Origin: Acidimicrobiales bacterium
Lineage (GTDB): Bacteria; Actinomycetota; Acidimicrobiia; Acidimicrobiales; SHLQ01
Assembly: GCA_020629375.1 (NCBI GenBank)
Contig: JAHDDK010000002.1
Location: forward strand, 32,577 to 96,576
Reading direction: 5' to 3'
DNA length: 64,000 nucleotides
Shown here one piece after another: positions 42,439 to 51,879 of this stretch. Below the pieces are notes generated by a model. That model was not told the DNA's origin, did not search any database, and saw nothing but the letters and a program-made list of their open reading frames with translations. The translations under genes and the position numbers were made by a program. The number at the start of each line of letters is the position of its first letter. Positions within the stretch are counted from its first letter, which is position 1.

Positions 42439-43059
42439 ATGTCCAACAAGAAGAGGTCCACCTCGGCGAAGACCAGGAAGAAGGCGGCGACCAATCGTCG
42501 AAACGCCGGCATGTCGGCGGCGATGCAGTGGGGACTGTTAATCGGCCTCGGTGCGCTGATCATCGGTGCGCTCGTGTTCAACGCCGCCCGGGATGCACTC
42601 GACGACGGCGGCGACGGTGTTGTCACGGCGACGGCGTTCGACTTGCCCGCACTCGGGGACGACGACAACCCGGACAACCGCGTGCGTCTTGCGGACTTCG
42701 CTGGGACTCCGACGGTGGTGAACTTCTTTGCATCGTGGTGTGTCGAATGCGATCGGGAGCTGCCCGAGTTCCGCAACGCGGCGATCGCGCTTGACGGTCA
42801 GGTCAACTTCGTCTTCGTCAACACCAACGAGACAGGCGATTGGGAGGACATGGTCGACCGCAACGGCATCGCCGACTTCCCGCTCGGCAAAGACATCAAG
42901 GGCATCAGTCGCAACGGCCTGTACCGGAGCTTGCGAGGCACGGGTGGCATGCCGATGACTGCGTTCTACGACGCCGACGGAAACCTGCTCGACGTCGCGT
43001 TGCGGGTCTTCGACCAGGGATCGCTGCAGGCGAGAATGCAACAGCTCGGCATGATCTGA
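42439..43059 (+). CDS. Membrane-anchored thioredoxin-like (TlpA/ResA family) protein
   Basis: A 206-residue protein with a basic cytoplasmic N-terminus, one transmembrane helix (MQWGLLIGLGALIIGALVF, residues ~30-48) and an exported thioredoxin fold. The redox motif is WCVEC (near residue 100) in FFASWCVECDRELPEF, followed by GVFPLG-like and cis-Pro segment GMPMTAFYD. ResA/TlpA proteins reduce apocytochrome c disulfides for haem attachment, or other envelope thiols. ATG at 42439 with GAGAAGGA just before it. Co-transcribed with ccdA, which would supply its reducing power. Confidence 0.9.
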   Translation: MSNKKRSTSAKTRKKAATNRRNAGMSAAMQWGLLIGLGALIIGALVFNAARDALDDGGDGVVTATAFDLPALGDDDNPDNRVRLADFAGTPTVVNFFASWCVECDRELPEFRNAAIALDGQVNFVFVNTNETGDWEDMVDRNGIADFPLGKDIKGISRNGLYRSLRGTGGMPMTAFYDADGNLLDVALRVFDQGSLQARMQQLGMI

Positions 43060-43071
43060 TCGCCCCGGTGT

Positions 43072-46000
43072 TCAGCTCTGCCTATGCCGTCGCAACGTCT
43101 CGTTGATGGCGTGGAGGTTCTCGGCCACGAGGATTGTCGGGTCGAGGTCGTCGCCCCCGATCCGTTGCGAGCGTTGGAAGGTTGATCGGATCTCGTTCCA
43201 CCGCATCTCTCGCTCGCCTTCGAGGATTCCTCGAAGTTCGCCGAGCTTCAGCAGATTCGCCTCCGCGTCGGTCGTCAACGTCTGGGCTTCGCCGCGGTAG
43301 TGATCGTCGAGGAGCGCCTCGAGTTCGGCGTCATTCATGACGGGGAGCACTTTCTCGGCGAGCCGCGCCATGTTGCGATAGGAGCCTTGGAGTCGGAACG
43401 CCGGCTCGGTGCGGTAGTCGTCGGCCATCGACGCGGACTCGATGTAGGTGCGGTTGACGAGGAGCAGCACGTCGCGCACCCGAAGCAGACGCTGCATCGT
43501 CGCCTCCATCTCGGCGAGTTCGGCAGCCGCGTAGGGGTGGGAGAAGTCTTCGGCCGTGACCGGTCCGCCCTGGGCCATCTCGACGAGCTTGGACACATCG
43601 GCGAGATCGTGGGTCGTCATTGCATTGAGCACCGGGCTCGACGCAAGGGCGTTCTCGATGTAGCTGAGCGCGAAGTCGTCCTCTCGGCCCGACAGCACGT
43701 CACCGAGGTTGTAGGTGTCGGCGCGGTTGGCGAGCATGTCCGGAATCGCGAACCGCTCCCCCGACTCGGTGTAGGGGTTGCCCGCCATCACTACGGCGAA
43801 GCGCTTGCCGCGCATGTCGTAGGTGCGAGTCCGTCCGTTCCACACGCCCTCCATACGGCGCTGGGCGTCGGTCATCGAAATGAACTTCTGCAACAGCTCG
43901 GGATGGGTGTGCTGGATGTCGTCGAGATACAGCAGCACGTTCGAGCCCATCTCGAGGGCGAAGTTGATCTTGTCGACCTCCTGCGCCGCCGTCGCGTCGG
44001 GCGCGTCGGCCGGGTCGAGCGACGTGACGCTGTGCCCGAGCGCCGGGCCGTTGACCTTGACGAAGACCATGCCGAGCCGGTTGGCGACGTACTCCATGAG
44101 CGTCGTCTTGCCGTAGCCCGGTGGTGAGATGAGCAGCAACAGGCCCATCTGGTCGGTTCGACCCGAGTCGAGGCTGCCGAGCTGTTTGGCGAGGTTGTCG
44201 CCGATGAGCGGCAGGTACACCCGATCGATGAGCCGGTTGCGGACGAACGCCGACATGATCTTCGGCTGGAACTCGTCGAGCCGGAGCTGATCGCGGGTTG
44301 CGTCGAGCAGGTCGGCGCGGGTCTGCTGATACTCCCGGAACCGGGGAACGGCGCGGCGACGGTGGACATCGACCGCACCGAGGAGCTCGTCGGCCCGACC
44401 GCTCCACACACCTGAGGTAATCGTGGCGTGAGCGGAGAGGAGTCCGTCGACGGAAACGTCGAGATGTGCCGTGGCGGGCATGCGTGGTTGATCGGGCAGC
44501 GCCACGATCGCCACCGCTTCGGGGATCAGCGGTGCGAGCTCGGGGCGCGTCGCGGTGACGAACGCGTCGAACCACGCGTGCGTGAGCGACAAGCGCCGGT
44601 GCACGTCGGTGACGTCATCGACGGCCGCTGCGCTGCGATCGCCCGCGTCGTGGTGGGCGCGGAACGCCTCGGCGAGGTCGAGCGCTGCAGCGGTCGTGTC
44701 GAACTCGAGGACGTCTTCGGCGAGTTCGTCGACGAGATACCGGGCCGACGCCCACGGCGAGGTCGCGTGACCATGTGCCTCGATTGCGGTGGCGACTTCG
44801 TCGACGAGGGTCTCCATGGCCGGGGTCGGGCCGAACTGGTCGGCGAGGCGCCCGAGGCTTCGGGCTCGGGCCCGCAGTTCGCTCTGCTCGTCGCTGTCGA
44901 GTGCGGTTGCCCAGTGCACGATGGCGTCGGCGCGAACCGCTGGGGGGTGGCGCAGGAGCCCGACGCCGTCGACTGCGTCTCGCAGCGCAGAGAGAATCCG
45001 CGTGGCGTCGTGATCGTGCACGCCCCGCTCGTAGCCCTCATCCACTCGGGTCTGGGCACGGTCTTGGACGAGTGCGCCAAGCCCGCCGTCGGCGTTGGCG
45101 GCTGCCGCGAGCTGATCGAGGTCGAGGCCGTCGGTCCCGGTGATCGCGTCGAGCAGGATGCTCGCGGCCAAGTACGGAGCGCGAGCGAGACCGGCGGTCT
45201 CGGAGGGCAGGTGCTGGTTCCAGAAGTCCTCGGTGCCCGCGAGTTGTTCGACGTCGAGCGGCTCGCGGTAGTCAGTACCGGTGAGCACGGCGTTGAGCTG
45301 ATCGTCGAACACGCCGACGGTGAGTTCGAGCGGCTCGGTGTCAACGGAGAATCGGTGCTGGCCGAGACGGATGACCGAGCCGCCCTCTTCGTAGATGTCG
45401 GCCCGGTCCCGTAGCGAACGTCCGGCGTCCTCGCGGGCGGTGTCGAGTCGGCGGATCAGTTCGTCGGCCGAGACTGCTTGGTCGAGGTCGCGGAGGTCGT
45501 CGGCGAGCGAGCGCACCTTCTCGACCATCGGGTCGGCGACAAACCACGCGTTCATCTCGTCGGTGTCTTCGAACCGTTCGATCCGGCGGGCGATACCGCC
45601 GAGGATGCGGTCGGCGGCGTCGACGAGGCGTTGCGACTGGCGCTGGCGCTCATCGAGGAGACCCTGCTTGCGGGCCTGGAGTGTCTCGTAGACCTCGTCG
45701 CGTCGTGACGCGATCTCCACGAGTTCGTCGTCGAACTCGGCGAATCGCGACTCGAGCTCTTCGAGCTGGAGGAGTAGTCGTCCGAGGGCTTCGTCGCATG
45801 CGCTCGGGGTGTCGGCCCGGGACAGCTCCGAGGTGACGGCCTGGGCGAACAGGGTCATCTCCACACTGAAGGCCGCACTGCCCTCGGCGGTGGCGAGTTC
45901 CTTGCGCCGGTTGGTCGACACGGCGCGCACCCGGTTGAGACCGGCGGTCACGTCGGAGAGCCGTTCGAGAATGGCAGTTCGCACGGTGGGGTCGTCGATC

Positions 46001-48027
46001 TGGAGTCCGGTCACGACCTGGGTGAGCACATCGAGACCTTCGCCGAGTTCGTCGATGCGCTCGGCCGGTTCGCGGAGCTCGGCGGTGTTGGGGGCCGTAC
46101 CGATAGCCGTTTCGAGCTCGCCGAGCGAGTCGTGGAAACCAACGAAGGCGTCGTCGCCCGCAAAGAACTCGGCGGCGTTGCCCGATGCGACGTCGAAGTT
46201 GGCCGACAAGCGCGCGTCGAGTTCGTCGAGCGCATCGGTGTCGACGTAGCGAATATCGCGCATCGTGATCACGTGCCCGCGATGACGGCGCAACTCGCGC
46301 AGCATATCCACGTGGGCGTTGGCATCGGCCGGGGGTTCGCGGTCGATCCGATCGAGCAGCTCGTCGATGTCGGCGCGAGTCTCCTCGACCGCACCGGTGG
46401 CGGTCGCTCGGAGCGTTTGGACCTTCTCGAACTCGTCGATGATCAAGCCGCTGGTGGACCGGATCGCGTCGAGCGACTCGGCGAGGTTGCCAAGACCGCC
46501 TTCGACCAACCAGTGATGTCCATCAATGACGCGGGCCGCCGATGCCGACAGGTCGGCGTACACCGCAGACGACGGCGTGGCCTCGCGGATCTGGCGGCTG
46601 ATGTTGAGCGAGTCGGAGATGCCGCGCACGAGATCGGCATTGCCGACCCGATGCATCATCGTGTCTCCGACCGGCTGGCGGGCGTGGAACTCGTCGGACA
46701 CGAAAGGCGTCCGCCAGATCTGCATCGGGTGCACGCGGGTCGGCTCGTCGTCCTCGCGGAACACGATGAGCGAGCCGTCGTCGAAAACCGTCCAACCGTG
46801 GGCGACGATCGGCGTGCCGACCTCACGTCGGATCACGTTGTACCCGAGCATGACCGACAGGCCCGAGCCACGCTCGTGGAACACGTAGAGGACGTCTTCG
46901 CCATTCGGCGAACGCTGCGTGGTCTCGAACCGCATGTCGTCGAGCTTGAGATCGAACAACTTCGACTCGCCGGTACGGAGCTCGAAGCCCGCCGGCGTGA
47001 TCAAACCGTGATCCTCGGGAAGCCGCAGGCAACTCTCGAGCAGCGCGTCGTTGCGACGTGCCGTCCGGGCGAACGTGTTGACCACGTACCCCCGAGGCTC
47101 CTCTTCGCGATAGGGCAGCACCCGCAACACGACGAGGTCGCCGAGCACCGCAAAGCTCATCGAGCAGTCAGCGATCGACTGGTCGGGATCCTCGACCGAC
47201 TCGGTCAGGAGGACCTCGCCTTCGGTGGTGTTGTCTTCGATCCGGATCTCGAGCGACCCGCCGGTCGGGTCGACGAAGACCCGATCGACGATGTTGACGT
47301 GCGGATTGCGCCCGGGGACGTGATGTTCACGCGTGACCGGCGACCACTCGAAGTCAAACTGCTCGGGCGTGACGTAGTCGCGCTCACCGCGGTTGTCGAG
47401 GTAGGTGACCTCGCCGTCGGGCGACACGTTCCACCGGAAGACTCGAAGATCCTCCAAGCTGTTGCCCGTCTGGAAAGCCGCCAGAAGGCGCCCCTCCCGG
47501 CGTTGCAACTGCAGCAACCGGGCGTCCTTGTAGTACGTGTACAGCTCGCGGAAGTCGTTCTGGAAACTCGGATCATGTAGCCAGTTGTCCTGCGCCTCAT
47601 CAGGCACCGGATCGAGCGCGAGGCTGTCACCCTCGGCCCGATAGTGATGCAGGCTGAACACGTCGTCGACGGTCGTCTCGGTCTTCAACCCGATGAACAC
47701 GTTGTACCCGAAGAGCAGATCGCCTCCCGCCGAGGCGATGTCTCGCGGCACCGTGTTGTTGTCGGTGCGTATGCGTTCGACGCCAGCCACCTCGAAGCGG
47801 CTCGACCCGAACGTCTCCAAGCGGGAGTCGTTGAGCCGATTCGCCCGAGCCGTCAGGTCGTCGCCGTGACCGACAAGCCGTTGCCGGAGGAGTTCGTACG
47901 CTGTGCTGCCCACCGACTCGGTCGAGTCGGTGCTGCCTGGCGGGTCCTCGGAAGTCCTCAACTCCTCGGTCCCGGCAACGACTCCCGCGGAGTCCGTCAG
48001 TGTTTCTGATCCGGAGGTCTCGGTCAT
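43072..48027 (-). CDS. Large AAA+ 'DNA repair ATPase' (DUF3686 family)
   Basis: A 1651-residue protein. The N-terminal third matches the DUF3686 pattern, with GGDLLFGYNVFIGLKTETTVDDVF (quoted in parts) near residue 95. The middle has long coiled-coil-forming stretches (e.g. ATLEGxxx; heptads around 800-900). The C-terminal AAA+ domain (~1330-1500) has Walker A in LLLISPPGYGKTTLMEYVA (PGYGKT) and Walker B NVLLYLDDIQHTH, then a sensor-like FAVVMAGNPY. Members are annotated as ATPases involved in DNA repair on weak grounds; co-operonic flotillin and OB-fold genes suggest a membrane-associated remodelling or stress role. It is 7 nt downstream of the flotillin gene. Confidence 0.85.
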   Translation of the reverse strand: MTETSGSETLTDSAGVVAGTEELRTSEDPPGSTDSTESVGSTAYELLRQRLVGHGDDLTARANRLNDSRLETFGSSRFEVAGVERIRTDNNTVPRDIASAGGDLLFGYNVFIGLKTETTVDDVFSLHHYRAEGDSLALDPVPDEAQDNWLHDPSFQNDFRELYTYYKDARLLQLQRREGRLLAAFQTGNSLEDLRVFRWNVSPDGEVTYLDNRGERDYVTPEQFDFEWSPVTREHHVPGRNPHVNIVDRVFVDPTGGSLEIRIEDNTTEGEVLLTESVEDPDQSIADCSMSFAVLGDLVVLRVLPYREEEPRGYVVNTFARTARRNDALLESCLRLPEDHGLITPAGFELRTGESKLFDLKLDDMRFETTQRSPNGEDVLYVFHERGSGLSVMLGYNVIRREVGTPIVAHGWTVFDDGSLIVFREDDEPTRVHPMQIWRTPFVSDEFHARQPVGDTMMHRVGNADLVRGISDSLNISRQIREATPSSAVYADLSASAARVIDGHHWLVEGGLGNLAESLDAIRSTSGLIIDEFEKVQTLRATATGAVEETRADIDELLDRIDREPPADANAHVDMLRELRRHRGHVITMRDIRYVDTDALDELDARLSANFDVASGNAAEFFAGDDAFVGFHDSLGELETAIGTAPNTAELREPAERIDELGEGLDVLTQVVTGLQIDDPTVRTAILERLSDVTAGLNRVRAVSTNRRKELATAEGSAAFSVEMTLFAQAVTSELSRADTPSACDEALGRLLLQLEELESRFAEFDDELVEIASRRDEVYETLQARKQGLLDERQRQSQRLVDAADRILGGIARRIERFEDTDEMNAWFVADPMVEKVRSLADDLRDLDQAVSADELIRRLDTAREDAGRSLRDRADIYEEGGSVIRLGQHRFSVDTEPLELTVGVFDDQLNAVLTGTDYREPLDVEQLAGTEDFWNQHLPSETAGLARAPYLAASILLDAITGTDGLDLDQLAAAANADGGLGALVQDRAQTRVDEGYERGVHDHDATRILSALRDAVDGVGLLRHPPAVRADAIVHWATALDSDEQSELRARARSLGRLADQFGPTPAMETLVDEVATAIEAHGHATSPWASARYLVDELAEDVLEFDTTAAALDLAEAFRAHHDAGDRSAAAVDDVTDVHRRLSLTHAWFDAFVTATRPELAPLIPEAVAIVALPDQPRMPATAHLDVSVDGLLSAHATITSGVWSGRADELLGAVDVHRRRAVPRFREYQQTRADLLDATRDQLRLDEFQPKIMSAFVRNRLIDRVYLPLIGDNLAKQLGSLDSGRTDQMGLLLLISPPGYGKTTLMEYVANRLGMVFVKVNGPALGHSVTSLDPADAPDATAAQEVDKINFALEMGSNVLLYLDDIQHTHPELLQKFISMTDAQRRMEGVWNGRTRTYDMRGKRFAVVMAGNPYTESGERFAIPDMLANRADTYNLGDVLSGREDDFALSYIENALASSPVLNAMTTHDLADVSKLVEMAQGGPVTAEDFSHPYAAAELAEMEATMQRLLRVRDVLLLVNRTYIESASMADDYRTEPAFRLQGSYRNMARLAEKVLPVMNDAELEALLDDHYRGEAQTLTTDAEANLLKLGELRGILEGEREMRWNEIRSTFQRSQRIGGDDLDPTILVAENLHAINETLRRHRQS

Positions 48028-48034
48028 CGCGGGT

Positions 48035-49936
48035 TCAGTCCGAGACCTTGTCGGTCAGGGCCTTGAGCGCCGATGCGGCCGAGAGGTCGCGGAGGTCGTC
48101 GGCGCCGAGCTTCTCGAGGATCGACTCGAGCTCTCCAACAAGGGTTTCGCGGCTCTCTCCGGAGTTCTCGACGAAGGCTTCGACCTGCTTGCCGGCGGTC
48201 ACCGCACCGACCAAGCGATCGATGAACATGTCCGAACCACCGACGATGTCGATGTCGGCCCCTTCGAGACCACGAGCGATCGTTTCGGCCTGCGCCTTGG
48301 CGATACCGACCTCCGCCTCGACCTTGGCGAGCGCGATCTCCTTCTCCACCTCGAGCTTGCGGGTGAACTCTTCGAACTCCTGTCCGACACCTTCGAGCTC
48401 GCGCATCGCGGCGGCCTTCTCGGAGAGACCGGCGGCCTCGCCTCGCAGCAACGCCTCGGCGGCTGCGGCTTCGGCGGCGCCGGTCTTCTCGATGGCGATG
48501 GCGTCGGCTTCTCGCACCCGCACCTCGGCGAGCCCGACCTTCTCGAGCGCCACGGCGTCGGCTTCTTTCACCTGGACCTCTGCGAGGCCCTCGGCAGCCG
48601 CTTGCGCCTGCTGCGCCTCGGCGAGACGGATCGCTGCGCGGGCGTCGAGATCGCTGGCCTCGAGGTCGGCCTTGGCGATCGTGATCCGCTCGCTGGCCTT
48701 GTGGCCGGCAGCCTGTTCGGCAGCTTCGGCCTTCTTGATGTCCTTGACGAACTCGCCTTGGGCCTCGGCTTCGGCGCCGAGCACGATCGCGTCGCGCTGA
48801 CGGGTGGCGTCCTCGATGACCCGAAGGGTCTCGATCGCCTCTTCTTGTTCGGCGACCGTCTTCTCGACCGCAACTCGATCCCGCTGGATCTCGGCGATCG
48901 ATGCCTTCTCCCGCTCGAGCTCCCGCTTGGAGGCCGTGACTTCGACATCGGCAGCGACCTGCTCGAGCTGGCGAGCCTTGCGCACCCGCTCCTCTTCGAC
49001 CGCAACGATGCGCTCCTTGTTCTTGGCCGCCACGGCGACCTCACGATCGAGGTTCTCCTGGGTCACGGCGACCTCTTCGTCCGTCGCCAAGCGGGAGCGC
49101 TCGGCGCGTAGACGCTCTTCGTTCTGCACTCGGATCGTCTCAGCCTGCTCACGAGCCTGGACCGTCGCGATCTCGCGGGACTGGCGCGCCTCGGCGTCGG
49201 CCTGCTGACGCATCAGCTCGAGCACGGCCTCGCGGGTCTCGACGTCCTTGGCAGTGATCTGCTTCTCTTCTTCGCGGGACGCCACGTTTGTGGCGACGTG
49301 CTCGAGGGCGGTGAGCTCGGTGATCTTGCGAATGCCCTGAGCGTCGAGGATGTTGTTCTCGTCGAGCTGCTGGAGAGGTGTCTGCTCGAGGTAGTCAATG
49401 GCGGCGTCTTCGAGCACATAGCCGTTGAGGTCGGTGCCGATCACCTCGATGATCTCGTCACGAAAGCGACGACGCTCGGTGTACAGGTCGACGAAGTCGA
49501 GACGCTTGCCGACGGTCTTGAGCGCCTCGGAGAACTTCGCCACGAAGAGCTCTTCGAGCGTTGCCTGGGACGAGGCACGTTCGACGCCGATCGACTGGGC
49601 GACCTTGATGACGTCTTCTTCGGCCTTGTTGACCCGGACGAAGAAGTTGACCTTGATGTCGGCGCGGATGTTGTCGCCGCAGATCAGACCTTCGGTACCA
49701 CGACGATCGATCTCGATCGTCTTGACCGAGGTGTCCATGATCTCGGCCTTGTGCAGGACGGGGATGACGAGGCGACCGGTGAAGCTCACGACGACGGCCT
49801 TGGTGGTGCTGACCACGAGCGCTTTGCCTTGGGGCACCTTCTTGTAGAGCGAGCTGTAAACCAGCGCGACGAGGAGGGCCAGCACCGCCAGGGCGACGAT
49901 GACCACTGCGACGATGATGAGCAAATCGACAAGCAC
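48035..49936 (-). CDS. Flotillin-like SPFH-domain protein (YqiK-like)
   Basis: A 633-residue membrane-anchored protein. Residues 5-28 form a transmembrane helix (LLIIVAVVIVALAVLALLVALVY; quoted in part as VALAVLALLVALVY), followed by an SPFH/band-7 domain (~35-200) with KVPQGKALVVST, IDRRGTEGLICGDNIRADI and RRFRDEIIEVIG. The remaining ~430 residues are a long Ala/Glu-rich coiled coil with YqiK-style repeats such as QAEARVRE and KAEAEVGIAKAQAET. Flotillins organise membrane microdomains and assemble as cages. GTG start at 49936. Middle gene of the yqiJ-yqiK-ATPase operon. Confidence 0.9.
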   Translation of the reverse strand: MLVDLLIIVAVVIVALAVLALLVALVYSSLYKKVPQGKALVVSTTKAVVVSFTGRLVIPVLHKAEIMDTSVKTIEIDRRGTEGLICGDNIRADIKVNFFVRVNKAEEDVIKVAQSIGVERASSQATLEELFVAKFSEALKTVGKRLDFVDLYTERRRFRDEIIEVIGTDLNGYVLEDAAIDYLEQTPLQQLDENNILDAQGIRKITELTALEHVATNVASREEEKQITAKDVETREAVLELMRQQADAEARQSREIATVQAREQAETIRVQNEERLRAERSRLATDEEVAVTQENLDREVAVAAKNKERIVAVEEERVRKARQLEQVAADVEVTASKRELEREKASIAEIQRDRVAVEKTVAEQEEAIETLRVIEDATRQRDAIVLGAEAEAQGEFVKDIKKAEAAEQAAGHKASERITIAKADLEASDLDARAAIRLAEAQQAQAAAEGLAEVQVKEADAVALEKVGLAEVRVREADAIAIEKTGAAEAAAAEALLRGEAAGLSEKAAAMRELEGVGQEFEEFTRKLEVEKEIALAKVEAEVGIAKAQAETIARGLEGADIDIVGGSDMFIDRLVGAVTAGKQVEAFVENSGESRETLVGELESILEKLGADDLRDLSAASALKALTDKVSD

Positions 49937-49984
49937 GGATGTTTCTCTCTTTCAGGGTTTGGGTTGTTGTGGGTTGGAGGGTGG

Positions 49985-50641
49985 CTAGAGGCCGATGTCC
50001 GGACTGACGGTGTAGGTGCCGTCCTCATCGAGGTCGAAGATCAGGGCCTGATCTCCGGCGTGGAGGGTGTTGGCTTCGACGCAGCGGATCTGGACGAGGA
50101 GTGATGCGCCTTCGGCGTCGCGGACCTCGGCTTGCCCGAAGTCGGCGGTGACCTTGTCGGTGGTGACGGTGCAGACCTTGCCGACCAGCTCGCGCTTCCG
50201 GAGCGCTGTTGGCGGGCGAAACACGCCGGACACTCGATCGCCGATACGCCCGGTGATGAAGCCTCCGACAACGACGGCGCCGATCAAGACGACGACTCCG
50301 ATGAGGGTGCCGCCGATCCCCGACGGCTCGTCGCCGATCACCGTCATGGCGATCATGGCGACCGCCCACGCAAACAGCGAGAGCAGGTTGAGCGCCAGCA
50401 GGATCGGCATGCCCGTGAGTCCAAGGAACTCGAGCGACGACTGGAGCACGCTCCCGCTGCCACCGCCGTCGAGTTCGACGTCGGTGTCTACATCGCTGTC
50501 GAAGTCCAGGTCGAAGTCATCGAGGCTATTGATCCCGGTCCCGAGCACCGTGGTCACGATCCAGAATCCGAGGAAGAAGATCGTGGACACCGTGAGGACG
50601 ATCGCCGGGAAGGAGAACGCCGTGTCGATGAGGTTGGTCAT
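49985..50641 (-). CDS. YqiJ/NfeD-like membrane protein with OB-fold domain
   Basis: A 218-residue protein. It has an N-terminal helix (VLTVSTIFFLGFWIVTTVL), an acidic DxDxDxD loop (LDDFDLDFDSDVDTDVEL), two further helices (LLALNLLSLFAWAVAMIAMTVI and IGVVVLIGAVVVGGFI, quoted here in part) and a C-terminal soluble OB-fold (~145-215: ELVGKVCTVTTDKVTADFGQAEVRD). This layout is that of YqiJ/YuaF, which pair with YqiK/flotillin proteins. It begins the operon; a consensus promoter lies about 300 nt upstream. The acidic loop may bind Ca2+; that is only an inference from composition. Confidence 0.82.
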   Translation of the reverse strand: MTNLIDTAFSFPAIVLTVSTIFFLGFWIVTTVLGTGINSLDDFDLDFDSDVDTDVELDGGGSGSVLQSSLEFLGLTGMPILLALNLLSLFAWAVAMIAMTVIGDEPSGIGGTLIGVVVLIGAVVVGGFITGRIGDRVSGVFRPPTALRKRELVGKVCTVTTDKVTADFGQAEVRDAEGASLLVQIRCVEANTLHAGDQALIFDLDEDGTYTVSPDIGL

Positions 50642-50785
50642 GTGACCCTCCGGGTTCGGAGCCGCTTCGGTCCTAGTCGGCCGAAAACGCTCGTGATGTA
50701 GGTCGACCGGCCTACAGGCCGGTGAAGATCTCGATCCATCTGGTTGTTCGTGTGCCTTTCTGGTGTGCGGGGTTTGTGGGGTGGA

Positions 50786-50919
50786 CTAGAGCGAGAAGAT
50801 CTCGAGCATCCGGAAGAGGACGTCGAGGATCTGGACGGTTTCGGAGAGCGCGTCGGCGATGTGGTTTCTTCAACCACGCCGGTCGGTCTTCGATGGTTCC
50901 GTGTTTTCGTTCGTAACAT
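50786..50919 (-). pseudogene. Possible small ORF with a one-base frameshift, upstream of yqiJ-like gene
   Basis: A coding-like stretch with strong GC3 bias reads NHIADALSETVQILDVLFRM LEIFSL (given in two parts) and ends at TAG 50788-50786, but no start codon precedes it in frame: a TGA lies just upstream. The neighbouring frame, one base shifted, has an ATG at 50919 and a GTG at 50877 and would join it after VVEE if one A were added to the short run at 50864-50866. It could be a mutated 31-44 residue leader gene of the operon or a sequencing error; it could also be chance. Confidence 0.3.
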
Positions 50920-50961
50920 CCACTTCGAGTAATGCCCTTTATGTAGTCCCTTACAGGCAGT

Positions 50962-50989
50962 ATTATAAAGACCACACTTTTGATGTCAA
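50962..50989 (-). promoter_or_regulatory. Consensus sigma-70-type promoter for the flotillin operon
   Basis: On the minus strand a perfect -35 box TTGACA (50989-50984) is separated by 16 nt from a perfect -10 box TATAAT (50967-50962). It reads toward the yqiJ-yqiK-ATPase genes; the start of yqiJ is about 310 nt further on. The region is much more AT-rich than its surroundings. Sequence-based prediction. Confidence 0.75.
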
Positions 50990-51024
50990 TACCAAACACG
51001 AGGATTTCGATAGCATTGTTTTCG

Positions 51025-51306
51025 ATGGAGATTTCGGACACCTGGCAGTTCCTCACCAACCACACGCACGTGTTGCTCGCGATCCGTCGCAACCCCGACA
51101 TTCGCCAACGCGAGATCGCCCAGCTCGTTGGCATCACCGAAGGCGCCGTCCAGCGGATCATCACCGAGCTCGAAGCGGCAGGGTGCCTGACCCACGAGAA
51201 GGTCGGGCGCCGAAATCACTACACGATCGTCACCAACGCCGATCTCCGCCATCCCATGGAAGATCGCCACAACCTCGGCGAACTCCTCTCACTCCTCGAA
51301 GATTGA
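51025..51306 (+). CDS. Winged-helix HTH regulator (MarR/ArsR-like)
   Basis: A small DNA-binding protein of ~93 residues (ATG 51025) with a helix-turn-helix pattern: HTHVLLAIRRNPDIRQREIAQLVGITEGAVQRIITELEAAG (HTH at IRQREIAQLVGITEGAVQRI, quoted in part) followed by wing GCLTHEKVGRRNHYTIV. It is divergent from the flotillin operon, with the operon promoter in the shared region, so it may control it. No ligand domain is attached. The frame is open to ATG 50983, but that codon lies inside the opposite-strand -35 box; the shorter start is preferred. Confidence 0.75.
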   Translation: MEISDTWQFLTNHTHVLLAIRRNPDIRQREIAQLVGITEGAVQRIITELEAAGCLTHEKVGRRNHYTIVTNADLRHPMEDRHNLGELLSLLED

Positions 51307-51319
51307 TGAGCGAGGAGCT

Positions 51320-51832
51320 CTAGAGCTTCTCCAGCTCGCGAGGGCGAGCCAATGCGACGAGCTTGGCGGTCCCTCGTCTGATGTCCGCCCACTCGCCGGC
51401 GTCGAAGACGAGATGAGCGATCGCCGCAGTCGTCATCAGCTTGCCATCCGCCGTGAGCACGATCGGGTCCGCAGCCAGACCCTCGACGAGGTCGTCGAAT
51501 CCCGGGTTGTGTCCCACGATGAGCACCCGATCTGCATCTTGTTGTCGAAGCTCCTCGAGCCATAGATCGGCACTCGCCAGATACAGCTCGTCAACGAAGC
51601 GGACCGTCGATTCGTCGAGGGACAAGCCTCGCTTCACGTACTCGGCGGTCTGGCGCGCCCGCACGGCAGCCGAAGAGACCACTCGATCAGGGATGAGGTC
51701 GTTGTCGTCGAGCCACTGTGCCATCCGCTCCGCTGCACGATGTCCACGCGGGGCGAGCGGACGTTCGACGTCTGCGAGCTGTGGAGACGACCAGTCAGAT
51801 TTTGCATGCCGCATCACCAAGAGCTCGACCAT
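51320..51832 (-). CDS. SixA-like phosphohistidine phosphatase
   Basis: A 170-residue histidine-phosphatase superfamily protein. The catalytic RHG-type motif is LVMRHAKSDWSSP (residues 5-17), with the second Arg in SSAAVRARQTAE and the second His in LIVGHNPGFDDL; these match the SixA subfamily, whose N-terminal MRHA(K/A)S and later GHNPG are diagnostic. SixA removes phosphate from phosphohistidine in signalling or phosphotransfer proteins. No partner is in the window. Convergent with the wHTH gene and 47 nt from the methyltransferase gene. Confidence 0.88.
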   Translation of the reverse strand: MVELLVMRHAKSDWSSPQLADVERPLAPRGHRAAERMAQWLDDNDLIPDRVVSSAAVRARQTAEYVKRGLSLDESTVRFVDELYLASADLWLEELRQQDADRVLIVGHNPGFDDLVEGLAADPIVLTADGKLMTTAAIAHLVFDAGEWADIRRGTAKLVALARPRELEKL

Positions 51833-51879
51833 TCGACCGAGCCTGCCACATCACGCGGCTCGCAGAACCGGCTTTTCCG

